Source: an uncultured Campylobacter sp.
GTDB taxonomy: Bacteria > Campylobacterota > Campylobacteria > Campylobacterales > Campylobacteraceae
Assembly (NCBI RefSeq): GCF_905373215.1
Contig: NZ_CAJPRT010000004.1
Span: forward strand, 1 to 64,000
DNA length: 64,000 bases
Reading direction: 5' to 3'
Each line of letters starts with the position of its first letter. Position 1 is the first letter of the stretch. Positions 54,012 through 62,546 of the stretch are shown piece by piece. A program made the position numbers and the translations under genes. A model generated the notes under the pieces. The model saw only the letters and a program-made list of their open reading frames with translations. It had not been told where the DNA came from and did no database searches.

Positions 54012-54562
54012 TATTTATTGCCTCCATAGTGTTTCAAAGCAAGTGCGATTTGACGAACGGGTGAGTTGAGCGGAATTTTATCTAGCTCTGCGTGAGCTTG
54101 TTCGATTTTGCCTTCTTTTAGCAGGTCGTAGCCCTTAAGCAAAGAATCGTAATCGGCGAGTAGCACCCCGCCTTGTTTGCCGTTTTGTAGATTTATTATC
54201 TCTTTTAGCATAACATCGACGCCTTGGGCATTTTCTAGCGCCGCTCGCTCGTCTGCAGAGCCGTTTTGCAAAATATAAAGAGCGTATAGATTTATATCTT
54301 TTTGCTTAAGCTCGGCTAGCTTAGCGTCATCGCGCTTGTTAAGCAGCTCGTCATAGATCGCATTAGCACTTGCTATGCGGCGATCGCTTAGAAATTCATT
54401 TGCGTAATATCCGATAAATGCTACGATCAAAACCGCAGCCAAAAATATCAGCGGCTTTTTGTATTTTTTTACGAAAATTTCACTTTTTATGACGCTTTCT
54501 AGAAACTGCTCTTCTGTGCCAATCTCTTTTTTCACGCCTTCGATGTCGTCTTTTAAAGCCAA
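54011..54562 (-). CDS. Membrane-anchored TPR-like protein (YfgM-like)
   Basis: This 183-residue product has a cytoplasmic N-terminus, a single helix (~36-53, PLIFLAAVLIVAFIGYYANEF) and a periplasmic helical part with TPR-like pairs (LLKGYDLLKEGKIEQAHAELDKIPLNSP). YfgM proteins pair with BamB-like propellers; here the next gene is a propeller-like lipoprotein, which supports the comparison. It is the first gene of the coaX-hisG direction unit. Confidence 0.72.
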   Translation of the reverse strand: MALKDDIEGVKKEIGTEEQFLESVIKSEIFVKKYKKPLIFLAAVLIVAFIGYYANEFLSDRRIASANAIYDELLNKRDDAKLAELKQKDINLYALYILQNGSADERAALENAQGVDVMLKEIINLQNGKQGGVLLADYDSLLKGYDLLKEGKIEQAHAELDKIPLNSPVRQIALALKHYGGNK

Positions 54563-54594
54563 AACTTAGTCCTTTATTTGAGAAAATCGGCGTA

Positions 54595-54600
54595 ATTGTA
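54595..54600 (-). promoter_or_regulatory. -10 box TACAAT for the minus-strand TPR-to-hisG unit
   Basis: TACAAT on the minus strand, 32 bases upstream of the first gene, divergent from the gatC promoter. Confidence 0.4.
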
Positions 54601-54645
54601 GCATAAAAAATTTTAAATACCGCCTAAGATAAAGAATTTTTATGA

Positions 54646-54651
54646 TATAAT
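54646..54651 (+). promoter_or_regulatory. -10 box TATAAT for gatC and following genes
   Basis: Perfect TATAAT 27 bases before the gatC ATG, with aaagga between; T-rich sequence upstream. Confidence 0.55.
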
Positions 54652-54678
54652 GTCGCATTTATCAGAAAAAGGAAAGTT

Positions 54679-54966
54679 ATGATAATAGACGATACCTTGC
54701 TAAGCAAGCTAGAAAGGCTATCCGCTCTTAAAATTCCAGATGCTAAGCGAGAAGAATTTAAAGGGCAATTAAATAATATCGTAGATTTTGTAGAAATTCT
54801 AAATGAGCTGGATTTACAAAGCGGCGAGGCGGCTATCACTACGCTGAAAGGCGGTACTCCGTTTCGCAAAGATATCCCACGCAAAAGCGACGTCGCAGAA
54901 AGCGTCTTAAAGCATGCTCCGCAGTCCGAAGGCGGCTACTTCGTAGTACCGAAAATCATAGATTGA
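54679..54966 (+). CDS. gatC: Aspartyl/glutamyl-tRNA amidotransferase subunit C
   Basis: This 95-residue subunit stabilises GatAB, which converts Glu-tRNA(Gln) and Asp-tRNA(Asn) to the amidated forms. The start IDDTLLSKLERLSALKIPDAKREEFKGQLNNIVDFVEILNEL and the end GGYFVVPKIID are typical of the family. It is the first gene of a rightward unit, with pilT 10 bases downstream. Confidence 0.93.
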   Translation: MIIDDTLLSKLERLSALKIPDAKREEFKGQLNNIVDFVEILNELDLQSGEAAITTLKGGTPFRKDIPRKSDVAESVLKHAPQSEGGYFVVPKIID

Positions 54967-54976
54967 AAGGAATTTT

Positions 54977-56059
54977 ATGGAAGAAGTTCAAAGAAATTTA
55001 GTAGATATCGAAACCCTACTAAAAACCGTCGTTTTTAACAAAGCGAGCGACCTTCACTTAGTTTCGCGCTCGGCGCCTCAAATACGCATCGACGGAACAT
55101 TGCGCCCACTTGCCATGGACCCGCTTAAGGGCACGGATATCGAGTATATCTGCTACGCGCTCATTACCGATGCGCAAAAAAGTGCGCTCGAGGAAAATAA
55201 AGAGCTTGACTTTGCGATCGAGCTTCCTAATATCGGACGCTTCCGTGGTAATTACTACTACACTATGAATGGCGATTTAGCTGCCGCATTTCGTATTATT
55301 CCTATCGATATTCCTAGTCTGGACGATTTAAAAGCCCCTACGATTTTTAAAGAGGTAGTTAAGCATGAAAAAGGTATGATTTTGGTTACCGGGCCTACCG
55401 GTAGCGGTAAATCAACTACTCTTGCTGCGATGCTAAACGAGATCAACGAAAAAGAGCGCAAGCACATCATCACCGTTGAAGATCCGGTTGAGTTCGTCCA
55501 TACCAATAAAAAAGCGCTTTTTTCTCACAGAAATATCGGCACCGATACCCATTCCTACGCTAATGCGTTAAAATTTGCCTTGCGTGAGGACCCGGACATT
55601 ATCCTTGTGGGCGAGATGCGCGATAGAGAGACTATCTCGATCGCCATTACCGCGGCTGAGACCGGTCACTTGGTATTTGGTACGCTACACACCAACTCCG
55701 CGATGCAGACGATCAACCGTATTATCGATAGCTTTGATGGCGGCGAGCAGCTCCAAGTGCGAAATATGCTCTCTGTATCGCTTACCGCGGTCATTTCGCA
55801 ATCGCTTTTGCCAAAGCTTGGCGGTGGACGTATCGCGATCCATGAAATTTTGCTCAATAACAATGCCGTAGCGAATCTAATCCGCGAAAACAAGGTGCAT
55901 CAGATTTACTCTCAAATGCAGCTAAATCAGCAATCTACCGGTATGATAACTCAAACTCAAGCGATGGTTAAAGCGATCCGTGCAAATCAAATTTCAAAAG
56001 ACACGGCGTTTAGGTACTCGACTAACCTGCAAGAGCTAATAGGCGTGGTGGGTGCTTGA
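54977..56059 (+). CDS. pilT: Type IV pilus/twitching motility ATPase PilT-like
   Basis: This 360-residue cytoplasmic hexameric ATPase powers pilus retraction or a related secretion machine. N-terminal segment ASDLHLVSRSAPQIRIDG is typical; Walker A is GPTGSGKST (~138); the Asp box, LREDPDIILVGEMRDRETI (Walker B) and the His box TGHLVFGTLHTNSA follow. The retraction motif usually AIRNLIRE-like appears as AVANLIRENKVHQIYS. No pilin, PilB or PilC gene is nearby; pilT is inserted between gatC and cvpA, which are neighbours in some Campylobacter. Confidence 0.93.
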   Translation: MEEVQRNLVDIETLLKTVVFNKASDLHLVSRSAPQIRIDGTLRPLAMDPLKGTDIEYICYALITDAQKSALEENKELDFAIELPNIGRFRGNYYYTMNGDLAAAFRIIPIDIPSLDDLKAPTIFKEVVKHEKGMILVTGPTGSGKSTTLAAMLNEINEKERKHIITVEDPVEFVHTNKKALFSHRNIGTDTHSYANALKFALREDPDIILVGEMRDRETISIAITAAETGHLVFGTLHTNSAMQTINRIIDSFDGGEQLQVRNMLSVSLTAVISQSLLPKLGGGRIAIHEILLNNNAVANLIRENKVHQIYSQMQLNQQSTGMITQTQAMVKAIRANQISKDTAFRYSTNLQELIGVVGA

Positions 56060-56736
56060 TGGAAGGTATTAATTGGTTCGATGTCGGCTGTTTGGTACTC
56101 GTAGTGCTCTTCGGACTACGCGGTATCACTAATGGCATCGTAAAAGAAATTTTTGGAATTTTGGGTCTCATCGGCGGTCTTTTTGCCGCGATGCGCTATA
56201 AAACTATGGCAGGCGAGTGGATTGCAGCAAAAATTCCAGCTTTGCAGAATGCAAACGGCGTGCTTTCAGGCGATACAACGCAGGTTCTCATCGGCTTTAT
56301 CGCTGTGCTTTTTGGTGTATGGATCTCGTGTCTGATTATAGGTGAAATTATTTCAAAATTCTTTAAATGGAGCGGACTCGGATTTGTTGATAAGATCGGC
56401 GGTTTCGTTTTTAGCGTAAGTAAAATTTTCTTAATTTTTGCCGTTATCGTTACGCTTGCAAGCGGTCCTATGTCGATGAACGAACAGACTAAAAAGTATT
56501 TTGAAAGCAGCGAAACTGCGCCGATTTTCTTAAAAATCGGAAATTGGATTTTAAATCTCAAAGATGATCCGAAGATCAAACAAAGCTTAGATTCCATCGG
56601 TTCTAAGATGGATGATAAGCTCTTAAAAGATCAAAATTCTACCGCCCGTATGAACTCGGATCAAAATCAAAGCACTGAACCTAGCGATTTTAACGCCAGT
56701 TCAGAAGTAAATTCTACAGAAAGGACAAAATTATGA
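56059..56736 (+). CDS. CvpA family membrane protein
   Basis: This 225-residue inner-membrane protein begins at ATG 56059, sharing one base with the pilT stop. Four helices are evident (WFDVGCLVLVVLFGLRGITNGIVKEIFGILGLIGGLFAA; VLIGFIAVLFGVWISCLII; IFLIFAVIVTLASG). GxVxEIFGILGLIGG is the CvpA signature. The tail (~185-225) is Asn/Ser-rich. CvpA-type proteins affect colicin V export and envelope stress tolerance. It overlaps fur by ATGA. Confidence 0.87.
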   Translation: MEGINWFDVGCLVLVVLFGLRGITNGIVKEIFGILGLIGGLFAAMRYKTMAGEWIAAKIPALQNANGVLSGDTTQVLIGFIAVLFGVWISCLIIGEIISKFFKWSGLGFVDKIGGFVFSVSKIFLIFAVIVTLASGPMSMNEQTKKYFESSETAPIFLKIGNWILNLKDDPKIKQSLDSIGSKMDDKLLKDQNSTARMNSDQNQSTEPSDFNASSEVNSTERTKL

Positions 56737-57200
56737 ATGCAAAAATCGAAAATTTAGAGTTTGACGCTCTAATTGTTGAGTTTAAAAAGGCGCTTGCCGC
56801 TAGCGGTTTAAAATATACTAAGCAGCGCGAGGTTTTGCTTCGCACGCTTTATAACAATAACAAACACTTCACGCCTGAGGCGCTTCACAACGAGATCAAA
56901 GCGAAATTTCCGGAGCTAAACGTAGGCATAGCGACGGTGTATCGCACCTTAAATTTGCTTGAGGATTCAGGTATGGCGACGTCGATCTCATTTGGCGCAC
57001 AGGGCAAGAAATTTGAGCTTGCGAACAAGCCTCACCACGACCATCTAATCTGCAAAAGCTGCAATAAGATCATAGAATTTCAAGACGCCACTATTGAGCG
57101 AAAACAGCTTGCCGTCGCCAAAGAGCACGGATTTACGCTTACGGGGCACATGATGCAGCTGTATGGAATTTGCCCTGAATGCGCGGCAAAAAGGAAGTAG
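56733..57200 (+). CDS. fur: Ferric uptake regulator
   Basis: This 155-residue cytoplasmic repressor binds DNA when loaded with Fe2+. The winged-helix start (LKYTKQREVLLRTLYNNNKHFTPEALHNEI) and VGIATVYRTLNLLEDSG recognition part are clear. Metal motifs are HHDHLICKSCNKIIEF and the C-terminal CPECAAK, giving the CxxC structural zinc. It overlaps cvpA by 4 bases and precedes lysS by one base, an unusual operon position conserved in Campylobacter. Confidence 0.96.
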   Translation: MNAKIENLEFDALIVEFKKALAASGLKYTKQREVLLRTLYNNNKHFTPEALHNEIKAKFPELNVGIATVYRTLNLLEDSGMATSISFGAQGKKFELANKPHHDHLICKSCNKIIEFQDATIERKQLAVAKEHGFTLTGHMMQLYGICPECAAKRK

Positions 57201-57201
57201 A

Positions 57202-58695
57202 TTGTTTGATAGCCAGTTAGAGATCCAAAGGATAGACAAGGCGTCGGAACTTCGGAATGTAGGGGCTAATCCCTATCCGCACTTTCTAAAAAAAGATATG
57301 AGCATAGCTGAGTTTAAAGAGAAATTCGGCTACATAAAAGATACCGAGGATAAAAAAGTGAGCGAGGAGGTAAGCCTTGCCGGAAGGTTAAAGCTAAAGC
57401 GTGTCGCGGGCAAATCCACCTTCGCAAACATAGAGGATCAAAGCGGCAATATTCAAATTTATTACTCTCGCGACAGCATCGGCGAGGAGGATTACGCTAA
57501 ATTTAAGAAAAATCTCGAAGTAGGCGATATAATTTTGGTGCGCGGATACGCTTTCGTCACCCAAACGGGCGAGTTTTCGATCCATGCCAGTAAAATAACG
57601 CTCGCGTCCAAAGCGATCTGCCCGCTTCCGGAGAAATTTCATGGCCTTGTCGATATCGAGATGCGCTACCGCCAAAGATATCTCGATATGATAATGAACC
57701 CCGAGGTCCGCGAGGATTTTATTAAGCGCTCGATCATCGTTAGCGAGATCCGCAGCTTTTTTGAAAAGCACGGATTTTTGGAAGTCGAAACGCCGATGAT
57801 GCACCCTATCGCAGGCGGCGCGAACGCTAAGCCTTTTATCACTCATCACAACGCCCTCGACGTCGATCGCTATCTGCGTATCGCACCGGAGCTGTATCTT
57901 AAGCGCCTCGTCGTAGGCGGCATGGAGGCGGTCTTTGAGATCAACCGAAACTTCCGCAACGAGGGTATGGATCTGACGCACAATCCGGAATTTACCAGTA
58001 TAGAATTCTACTGGGCGTGGCATGATTATAACGACGCGATGAACCTAACCGAGGAGCTGTTTAAAGCGCTATTTAAGAGGCTCGGGCTGGGCGAAATTTT
58101 AACCTACGATGAGCGCGAGATCGATTTTTCAAAGCCTTTTGCGCGCATAAAGTATCTCGACGCGCTTACGCAGATAGGCGGCATCGAGCCGCAGATCGCA
58201 AATGATCGCGAAAAGATCATCGCCAAACTCAAAGCCGATAAATTTGAAGTCAATGAAAAGCTCGATCTAGGCCACCTGCAGAGCGAACTTTTTGATAATT
58301 ACGTAGAAGCTAAGCTCATAAATCCGACCTTCATCGTGGATTTTCCGATCTCGATCAGCCCGCTTTCGCGCAGAAGCGACGAAAATCCGCAGATAGCCGA
58401 GAGATTTGAGCTCTACATCGCAGGCAAGGAGCTTGCAAACGCCTTTAACGAGCTGAACGATCCGCTCGATCAATACGCCAGATTTAAGGCTCAAATCGAC
58501 GCTAAAAACGCTGGCGACGACGAAGCTCACGAGATGGATGAGGATTACGTTCGCGCGCTTAGCTATGCGATGCCGCCGACTACCGGCTGGGGGCTTGGAA
58601 TCGATCGCTTGGCGATGATTTTGCTGAATAAAAAATCGATCCGCGACGTGATTTTATTCCCTGCGATGAGGCCGCTAAATTTAGAGAAGGAGTGA
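57202..58695 (+). CDS. lysS: Lysyl-tRNA synthetase (class II)
   Basis: This 497-residue cytoplasmic enzyme charges tRNA(Lys). The anticodon-binding OB domain (~60-145) is followed by class II motifs: motif 1 around FLEVETPMMHPIAGGANAKPF, motif 2 FRNEGMDLTHNPEFTSIEFY, and motif 3 GWGLGIDRLAMIL. I chose TTG 57202 because aaggaag lies before it and the start matches the fur stop; the ATG at 57163 lies inside fur. It is close to glyA. Confidence 0.95.
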   Translation: MFDSQLEIQRIDKASELRNVGANPYPHFLKKDMSIAEFKEKFGYIKDTEDKKVSEEVSLAGRLKLKRVAGKSTFANIEDQSGNIQIYYSRDSIGEEDYAKFKKNLEVGDIILVRGYAFVTQTGEFSIHASKITLASKAICPLPEKFHGLVDIEMRYRQRYLDMIMNPEVREDFIKRSIIVSEIRSFFEKHGFLEVETPMMHPIAGGANAKPFITHHNALDVDRYLRIAPELYLKRLVVGGMEAVFEINRNFRNEGMDLTHNPEFTSIEFYWAWHDYNDAMNLTEELFKALFKRLGLGEILTYDEREIDFSKPFARIKYLDALTQIGGIEPQIANDREKIIAKLKADKFEVNEKLDLGHLQSELFDNYVEAKLINPTFIVDFPISISPLSRRSDENPQIAERFELYIAGKELANAFNELNDPLDQYARFKAQIDAKNAGDDEAHEMDEDYVRALSYAMPPTTGWGLGIDRLAMILLNKKSIRDVILFPAMRPLNLEKE

Positions 58696-58697
58696 AC

Positions 58698-59945
58698 GTG
58701 TCAAATTTAGAAAAATTCGATAATGAAATTTTTAGTTTAACCAACAAAGAGCTTGCCCGCCAGTGCGATTATTTGGAGATGATCGCGAGCGAAAATTTTA
58801 CCTATCCCGAGGTGATGGAGGCGATGGGCTCGGTACTAACGAACAAATACGCCGAGGGCTATCCAGGCAAGCGCTACTACGGCGGCTGCGAGTTTGTAGA
58901 CGAGATCGAGCAGATCGCGATCGATCGCTGCAAAAAGCTCTTCAGCTGTGAGTTTGCAAACGTCCAGCCAAACAGCGGCAGCCAAGCTAACCAAGGCGTA
59001 TATGCCGCGTTTTTGAAACCGGGCGAGAAAATTTTAGGCATGGCGCTTAGCCACGGCGGGCATTTGACGCATGGCGCGAAGGTCTCAAGCAGCGGAAAGA
59101 TGTATGAGAGCTTCGAATACGGCGTGGAGCTCGACGGCCGCATAAACTACGATAAAGTGCTTGAGATCGCTCAGATCGTAAAGCCGAAGATGATCGTTTG
59201 TGGTGCGAGCGCCTATACGCGCGAGATAGATTTTGCTAAATTTAGACAGATCGCTGATAGCGTGGGCGCGTTTCTTTTCGCCGACGTAGCGCATGTCGCT
59301 GGGCTCGTCGTTGCAGGCGAACATACTAATCCGTTTCCGCACTGCCACGTCGTAAGCTCGACAACGCATAAAACGCTTCGCGGTCCGCGCGGCGGCATCA
59401 TAATGACCAACGACGAGGAATTTGCTAAAAAGATCAACTCGGCGATCTTCCCTGGTATCCAGGGCGGCCCGCTAATGCACGTAATCGCCGCAAAGGCGGT
59501 GGGCTTTAAACACAATTTAAGCCCCGAGTGGAAGGTCTACGCCAAGCAGGTCAAGGCAAACGCTAGAGTTTTGGGCGAGACGCTGGTTGGGCGCGGCTTT
59601 GATCTTGTTAGCGGCGGCACAGATAATCATCTGATTTTAATGAGCTTTTTAAATAGAGATTTCAGCGGCAAGGACGCTAGTGCCGCGCTTGAAAACGCAG
59701 GCATTACGACGAATAAAAATACCGTACCGGGCGAGACGCGCAGCCCGTTCGTCACCAGCGGCATCCGCGTCGGCAGCCCCGCACTTACCGCGCGAGGGAT
59801 GAAGGAGAAAGAATTTGAGTTTATCGGAAATAAAATCGCCGACGTGCTAAGCGATATCTCAAATTCCAAGCTTCGGGCACAGGTCAAAGAGGAGGTGCGA
59901 GATTTGGCGCACCGCTTCATCATCTACGATCGCGCGATGTATTAA
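58698..59945 (+). CDS. glyA: Serine hydroxymethyltransferase
   Basis: This 415-residue PLP enzyme converts serine and tetrahydrofolate to glycine and methylene-THF. Blocks are EMIASENFTYPEVMEAMGS, YAEGYPGKRYYGGCEFVDEIE, and the PLP Lys in VVSSTTHKTLRGPRGG (~225). GTG 58698 is favoured: aaggag ends five bases before it and MSNLEKFDNEIFSLTNKEL is the usual start. A GTG at 58692 overlapping the lysS stop is the alternative. A 24-base palindrome follows the stop. Confidence 0.96.
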   Translation: MSNLEKFDNEIFSLTNKELARQCDYLEMIASENFTYPEVMEAMGSVLTNKYAEGYPGKRYYGGCEFVDEIEQIAIDRCKKLFSCEFANVQPNSGSQANQGVYAAFLKPGEKILGMALSHGGHLTHGAKVSSSGKMYESFEYGVELDGRINYDKVLEIAQIVKPKMIVCGASAYTREIDFAKFRQIADSVGAFLFADVAHVAGLVVAGEHTNPFPHCHVVSSTTHKTLRGPRGGIIMTNDEEFAKKINSAIFPGIQGGPLMHVIAAKAVGFKHNLSPEWKVYAKQVKANARVLGETLVGRGFDLVSGGTDNHLILMSFLNRDFSGKDASAALENAGITTNKNTVPGETRSPFVTSGIRVGSPALTARGMKEKEFEFIGNKIADVLSDISNSKLRAQVKEEVRDLAHRFIIYDRAMY

Positions 59946-59953
59946 ATTTAATA

Positions 59954-59977
59954 AATTCGGGTAAGCTTACCCGAATT
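59954..59977 (+). terminator. 24-nt perfect palindrome after glyA
   Basis: AATTCGGGTAAG (59954-59965) is followed directly by its complement CTTACCCGAATT (59966-59977). As RNA it folds into a hairpin nine bases after the glyA stop. The U-run after it is weak (atctattt). Confidence 0.5.
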
Positions 59978-60039
59978 ATCTATTTCGTAAATTTTGCGTG
60001 GTAGAATTTACAAAGTAAATAATAATCTTAGGAGAGAGT

Positions 60040-61071
60040 ATGAGCGACAAAAATTTCGATATGAGCAGCATAGACGACATAGTGATCAATAGCGGCAATG
60101 TCGATAAGAACGCGAATTTGAAAAAGGGTCTTACCGTCGCAGCCGGCGTCGTAGTTTTATTCTTAATCATTTTAATCATAATGAAGGCTATCAATAAAGA
60201 CGATATTGACACCAACGCAGGTCTTACTATGCCTAGTGAAGAAGAGCTTGCCAAAGCGGAGCAAAAGCCTGCCGTACAAGTTCAAAAACCTGAGCCTTCG
60301 CAACCTGAGCCTGTAGAAGTGAAATCAGAACCCAATACAGCATCTGCAGCTCCAACCAAAGTAGAGATAAAAACCCAAGAGCCTAATTCCGAAAGCAAGG
60401 TCGTCGCAAGCGCTCAGCCTGAAGCACAGAAAGTAGAAATCCAAAAGCCCGAAATCAAAGAAGAGCCAAAAAAATCCGAAGTTAAAATAGAAAGTAAAAA
60501 GATTGAGCCTAAAGACGAAGCTAAAAAACCTGAAAAAACTGACGTAAAAAAGTCCGAGCCTAAGAAAGAGTCTGCAAAAGACGAGGTGAAAAAAGAGCCT
60601 TCTAAAACCGAAATTAGAAAAGTCGAGCAAAAAGTAGAGCCTAAAAAAGAACCCGAAAAACAAGCAAAAGCAGAAGTTAAAAAAGAGTCTTCAAAAACGG
60701 AAGCTAAAAAGGAACATGCGAAAGCTGAAGCCAAAAAAGAGCCAGCAAAATCTGAGTCTAAAAAAGAAGCTAGCAAGCCAGAGTCTAAAAGTGAGAGCGT
60801 AAAGGCTGGCGTTGCAGCAAAGAGCACCAGCACCAGCGTGGCAAACGGCAGTTATGTGCAGGTTTTCGCATCCAACGCCTACGATCCAAACGGGTCTGAT
60901 ACCAAAAAAATCACCAAAAAAGGCTACAGCCCAATTGCGCTACAAACTCACGTCGGCAGCAAGAGCGTGACTAAAATTTTAGTTGGACCTTTTGAGGGCG
61001 AGACGCTACAAAAGGCGCTTAGCGATATGCGCAGCATCAACAGCGGCGCGTATATTTACCGAGTGAAATAG
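60040..61071 (+). CDS. SPOR-domain membrane protein with long Lys/Glu/Pro linker
   Basis: This 343-residue product has a cytoplasmic start, one helix (~35-53, GVVVLFLIILIIMKAI), a 200-residue linker rich in KKE, KPE and KSE repeats, and a C-terminal SPOR domain (~270-343, YVQVFASNAYDPNGSDTKK ... ILVGPFEGE). SPOR domains bind denuded septal peptidoglycan, so it is probably a periplasmic-facing division protein. The linker is about 10-residue periodic (EVKKEPSKTE). It precedes aroE by a one-base overlap. Confidence 0.88.
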   Translation: MSDKNFDMSSIDDIVINSGNVDKNANLKKGLTVAAGVVVLFLIILIIMKAINKDDIDTNAGLTMPSEEELAKAEQKPAVQVQKPEPSQPEPVEVKSEPNTASAAPTKVEIKTQEPNSESKVVASAQPEAQKVEIQKPEIKEEPKKSEVKIESKKIEPKDEAKKPEKTDVKKSEPKKESAKDEVKKEPSKTEIRKVEQKVEPKKEPEKQAKAEVKKESSKTEAKKEHAKAEAKKEPAKSESKKEASKPESKSESVKAGVAAKSTSTSVANGSYVQVFASNAYDPNGSDTKKITKKGYSPIALQTHVGSKSVTKILVGPFEGETLQKALSDMRSINSGAYIYRVK

Positions 61072-61856
61072 TGGACAGATTTGCGGTTTTCGGCAACCCG
61101 ATCGCCCACTCCCTCTCGCCGCTACTTCATAACTACGCTATAAAATTTCTAGCCCTAGACGCCTACTATGGGCGAGTTTTGCTGCAGCGCGGCGAGGAAC
61201 TGCGCGCTAAATTTGAAACTTTAAGGCTTGCGGGCGCGAACGTAACCGTGCCTTTTAAGCTCGACGCATTTAAAGCATGCGACATCTTAAGCGAGGCGGC
61301 GCAGAAGATCGGGTCGGTAAACACGCTAGTGCTAAAAGGCAGCGCGCTGCACGGCTTTAATACCGACGCGCAAGGCTTTTTCTGCGCTATCTTGGGCTTT
61401 GGTGAGATTCGCAATGCGCTTATTTTAGGCGCGGGTGGCACGACGCGGGCAATCGGCTACGCTCTAGGCAAAAACGGCGTGAAATTTGACATCCTAAACC
61501 GCAGCGCAAAGGATTTTGACTTCGGCTGCGAGGAATTTTTTACTTATGAAAATTTTAGATCCAAAGACTACGATCTGATCGTCAATGCCACCGGCGCGGG
61601 GCTCAAAGATGACGCGTTGCCTGCGCCCGAGGGGGTAATAGATGAAATTTTATCCCGCGCGAGATTTGCCTTTGATGCGATCTATGGGAAGCAGACTCCG
61701 TTTTTGCAAGCCGCGCGTGCAAAAAATCTACCCGCAAAAGACGGCAAAGAGATGCTGATAAATCAAGGCGCGCTTGCTTTCAATCTCTTTTTCGGCGGCA
61801 AATTCGACCTAGCAGAGATTGTATCGCTGATGAGCCGTGCTGCAAATTTACGCTAA
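61071..61856 (+). CDS. aroE: Shikimate dehydrogenase
   Basis: This 261-residue cytoplasmic enzyme reduces dehydroshikimate with NADPH in aromatic amino acid synthesis. GTG 61071 starts inside the TAG of the previous gene. Motifs are GNPIAHSLSPLLHNYAI (substrate), GANVTVPFKLDAF (the catalytic Lys), FNTDAQGF, and the Rossmann ILGAGGTTRAIGYAL. It ends the conserved coaX-to-aroE block. Confidence 0.95.
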   Translation: MDRFAVFGNPIAHSLSPLLHNYAIKFLALDAYYGRVLLQRGEELRAKFETLRLAGANVTVPFKLDAFKACDILSEAAQKIGSVNTLVLKGSALHGFNTDAQGFFCAILGFGEIRNALILGAGGTTRAIGYALGKNGVKFDILNRSAKDFDFGCEEFFTYENFRSKDYDLIVNATGAGLKDDALPAPEGVIDEILSRARFAFDAIYGKQTPFLQAARAKNLPAKDGKEMLINQGALAFNLFFGGKFDLAEIVSLMSRAANLR

Positions 61857-62337
61857 ATCGGCTCTTAGGCTTTTCAATTATCCGCCCAGTCTAATGAAAT
61901 GCTTTAAATTTTGCGTCGAGTAATTATACGTTCTTAAATTTTATATCGTGTAGCTTTGGGCATTGAATTTTAAAATTCTTACGTCTGCTTTCAGCTGAGG
62001 TGCGTTAATTTGCCTGGAAAAAATTCTATTAAAAATAGCTACGAATTAGGCATAAAGATGCTTGGCAAAACCTCGCGCATTTTTCTGCTCGCTTCTTGAT
62101 ATATTCTATTCTAAAATTTTATATGACGAATCTAAACTAAAATTTTGTGCAGTTTAAGTAAAATGTTATTGTTTGTGAATTATACAATAAAACTTTACTT
62201 GAGCGAGATGACGCAAGACCGAGGTGTTTATTAAAAAGATAAAATTGCTACCAAAATTTCAAAATTTAAAGCTAAATTTTAATTAATTGTTATACAATAA
62301 AAAATATAAACTAATAATTGCTAAAGGTTAAAATTTA
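61857..62337. other. AT-rich upstream region of the cytochrome bd operon with a repeated 13-mer
   Basis: No gene. TTATACAATAAAA occurs twice, at 62180-62192 and 62290-62302. Long AT-rich tracts suggest promoter and regulator sites for DUF4492-cydA. Confidence 0.5.
62180..62302 (+). promoter_or_regulatory. Repeated TTATACAATAAAA motif upstream of cydA
   Basis: Exact 13-base motif at 62180-62192 and 62290-62302. The second lies 36 bases before the DUF4492 ATG; it contains TATACAAT, so either may be a -10 region or a regulator site. Confidence 0.4.
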
Positions 62338-62544
62338 ATGTTTTTCGGCAAAATTTTAAAATTTTACGCGCATGGATTTGCTTCGATGAAGCTTGGCAAA
62401 ACGCTGTGGGCGGTGATTTTGATCAAGCTATTTATAATTTTCGTGCTACTGAAATTTTTCATTTTCGACGAAAACTTGGATTCTAAATTTAAAACCGATC
62501 AAGAAAAAATCGATTTCATTTATAAAAATTTGACTAAGGAGTAG
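62338..62544 (+). CDS. DUF4492 small membrane protein of the cytochrome bd operon
   Basis: The 68-residue product matches the DUF4492 pattern: KILKFYAHGFASMKLGKTLW, then a helix (AVILIKLFIIFVLLKFFIF) and a charged tail (QEKIDFIYKNLTKE). In Campylobacterota and Bacteroidota this gene usually precedes cydAB. It ends two bases before cydA. The function is not known; a CydX-like or assembly role is inferred from context. Confidence 0.9.
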   Translation: MFFGKILKFYAHGFASMKLGKTLWAVILIKLFIIFVLLKFFIFDENLDSKFKTDQEKIDFIYKNLTKE

Positions 62545-62546
62545 GA

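Noticed and set aside
57394..58023. 209-codon minus-strand open frame over lysS
   Set aside because: Shadow of lysS; no RBS and no recognisable protein.
60325..60833. Phe/Leu/Ser-rich minus-strand open frames
   Set aside because: They are the complement of the Lys/Glu repeats in the SPOR-protein linker.
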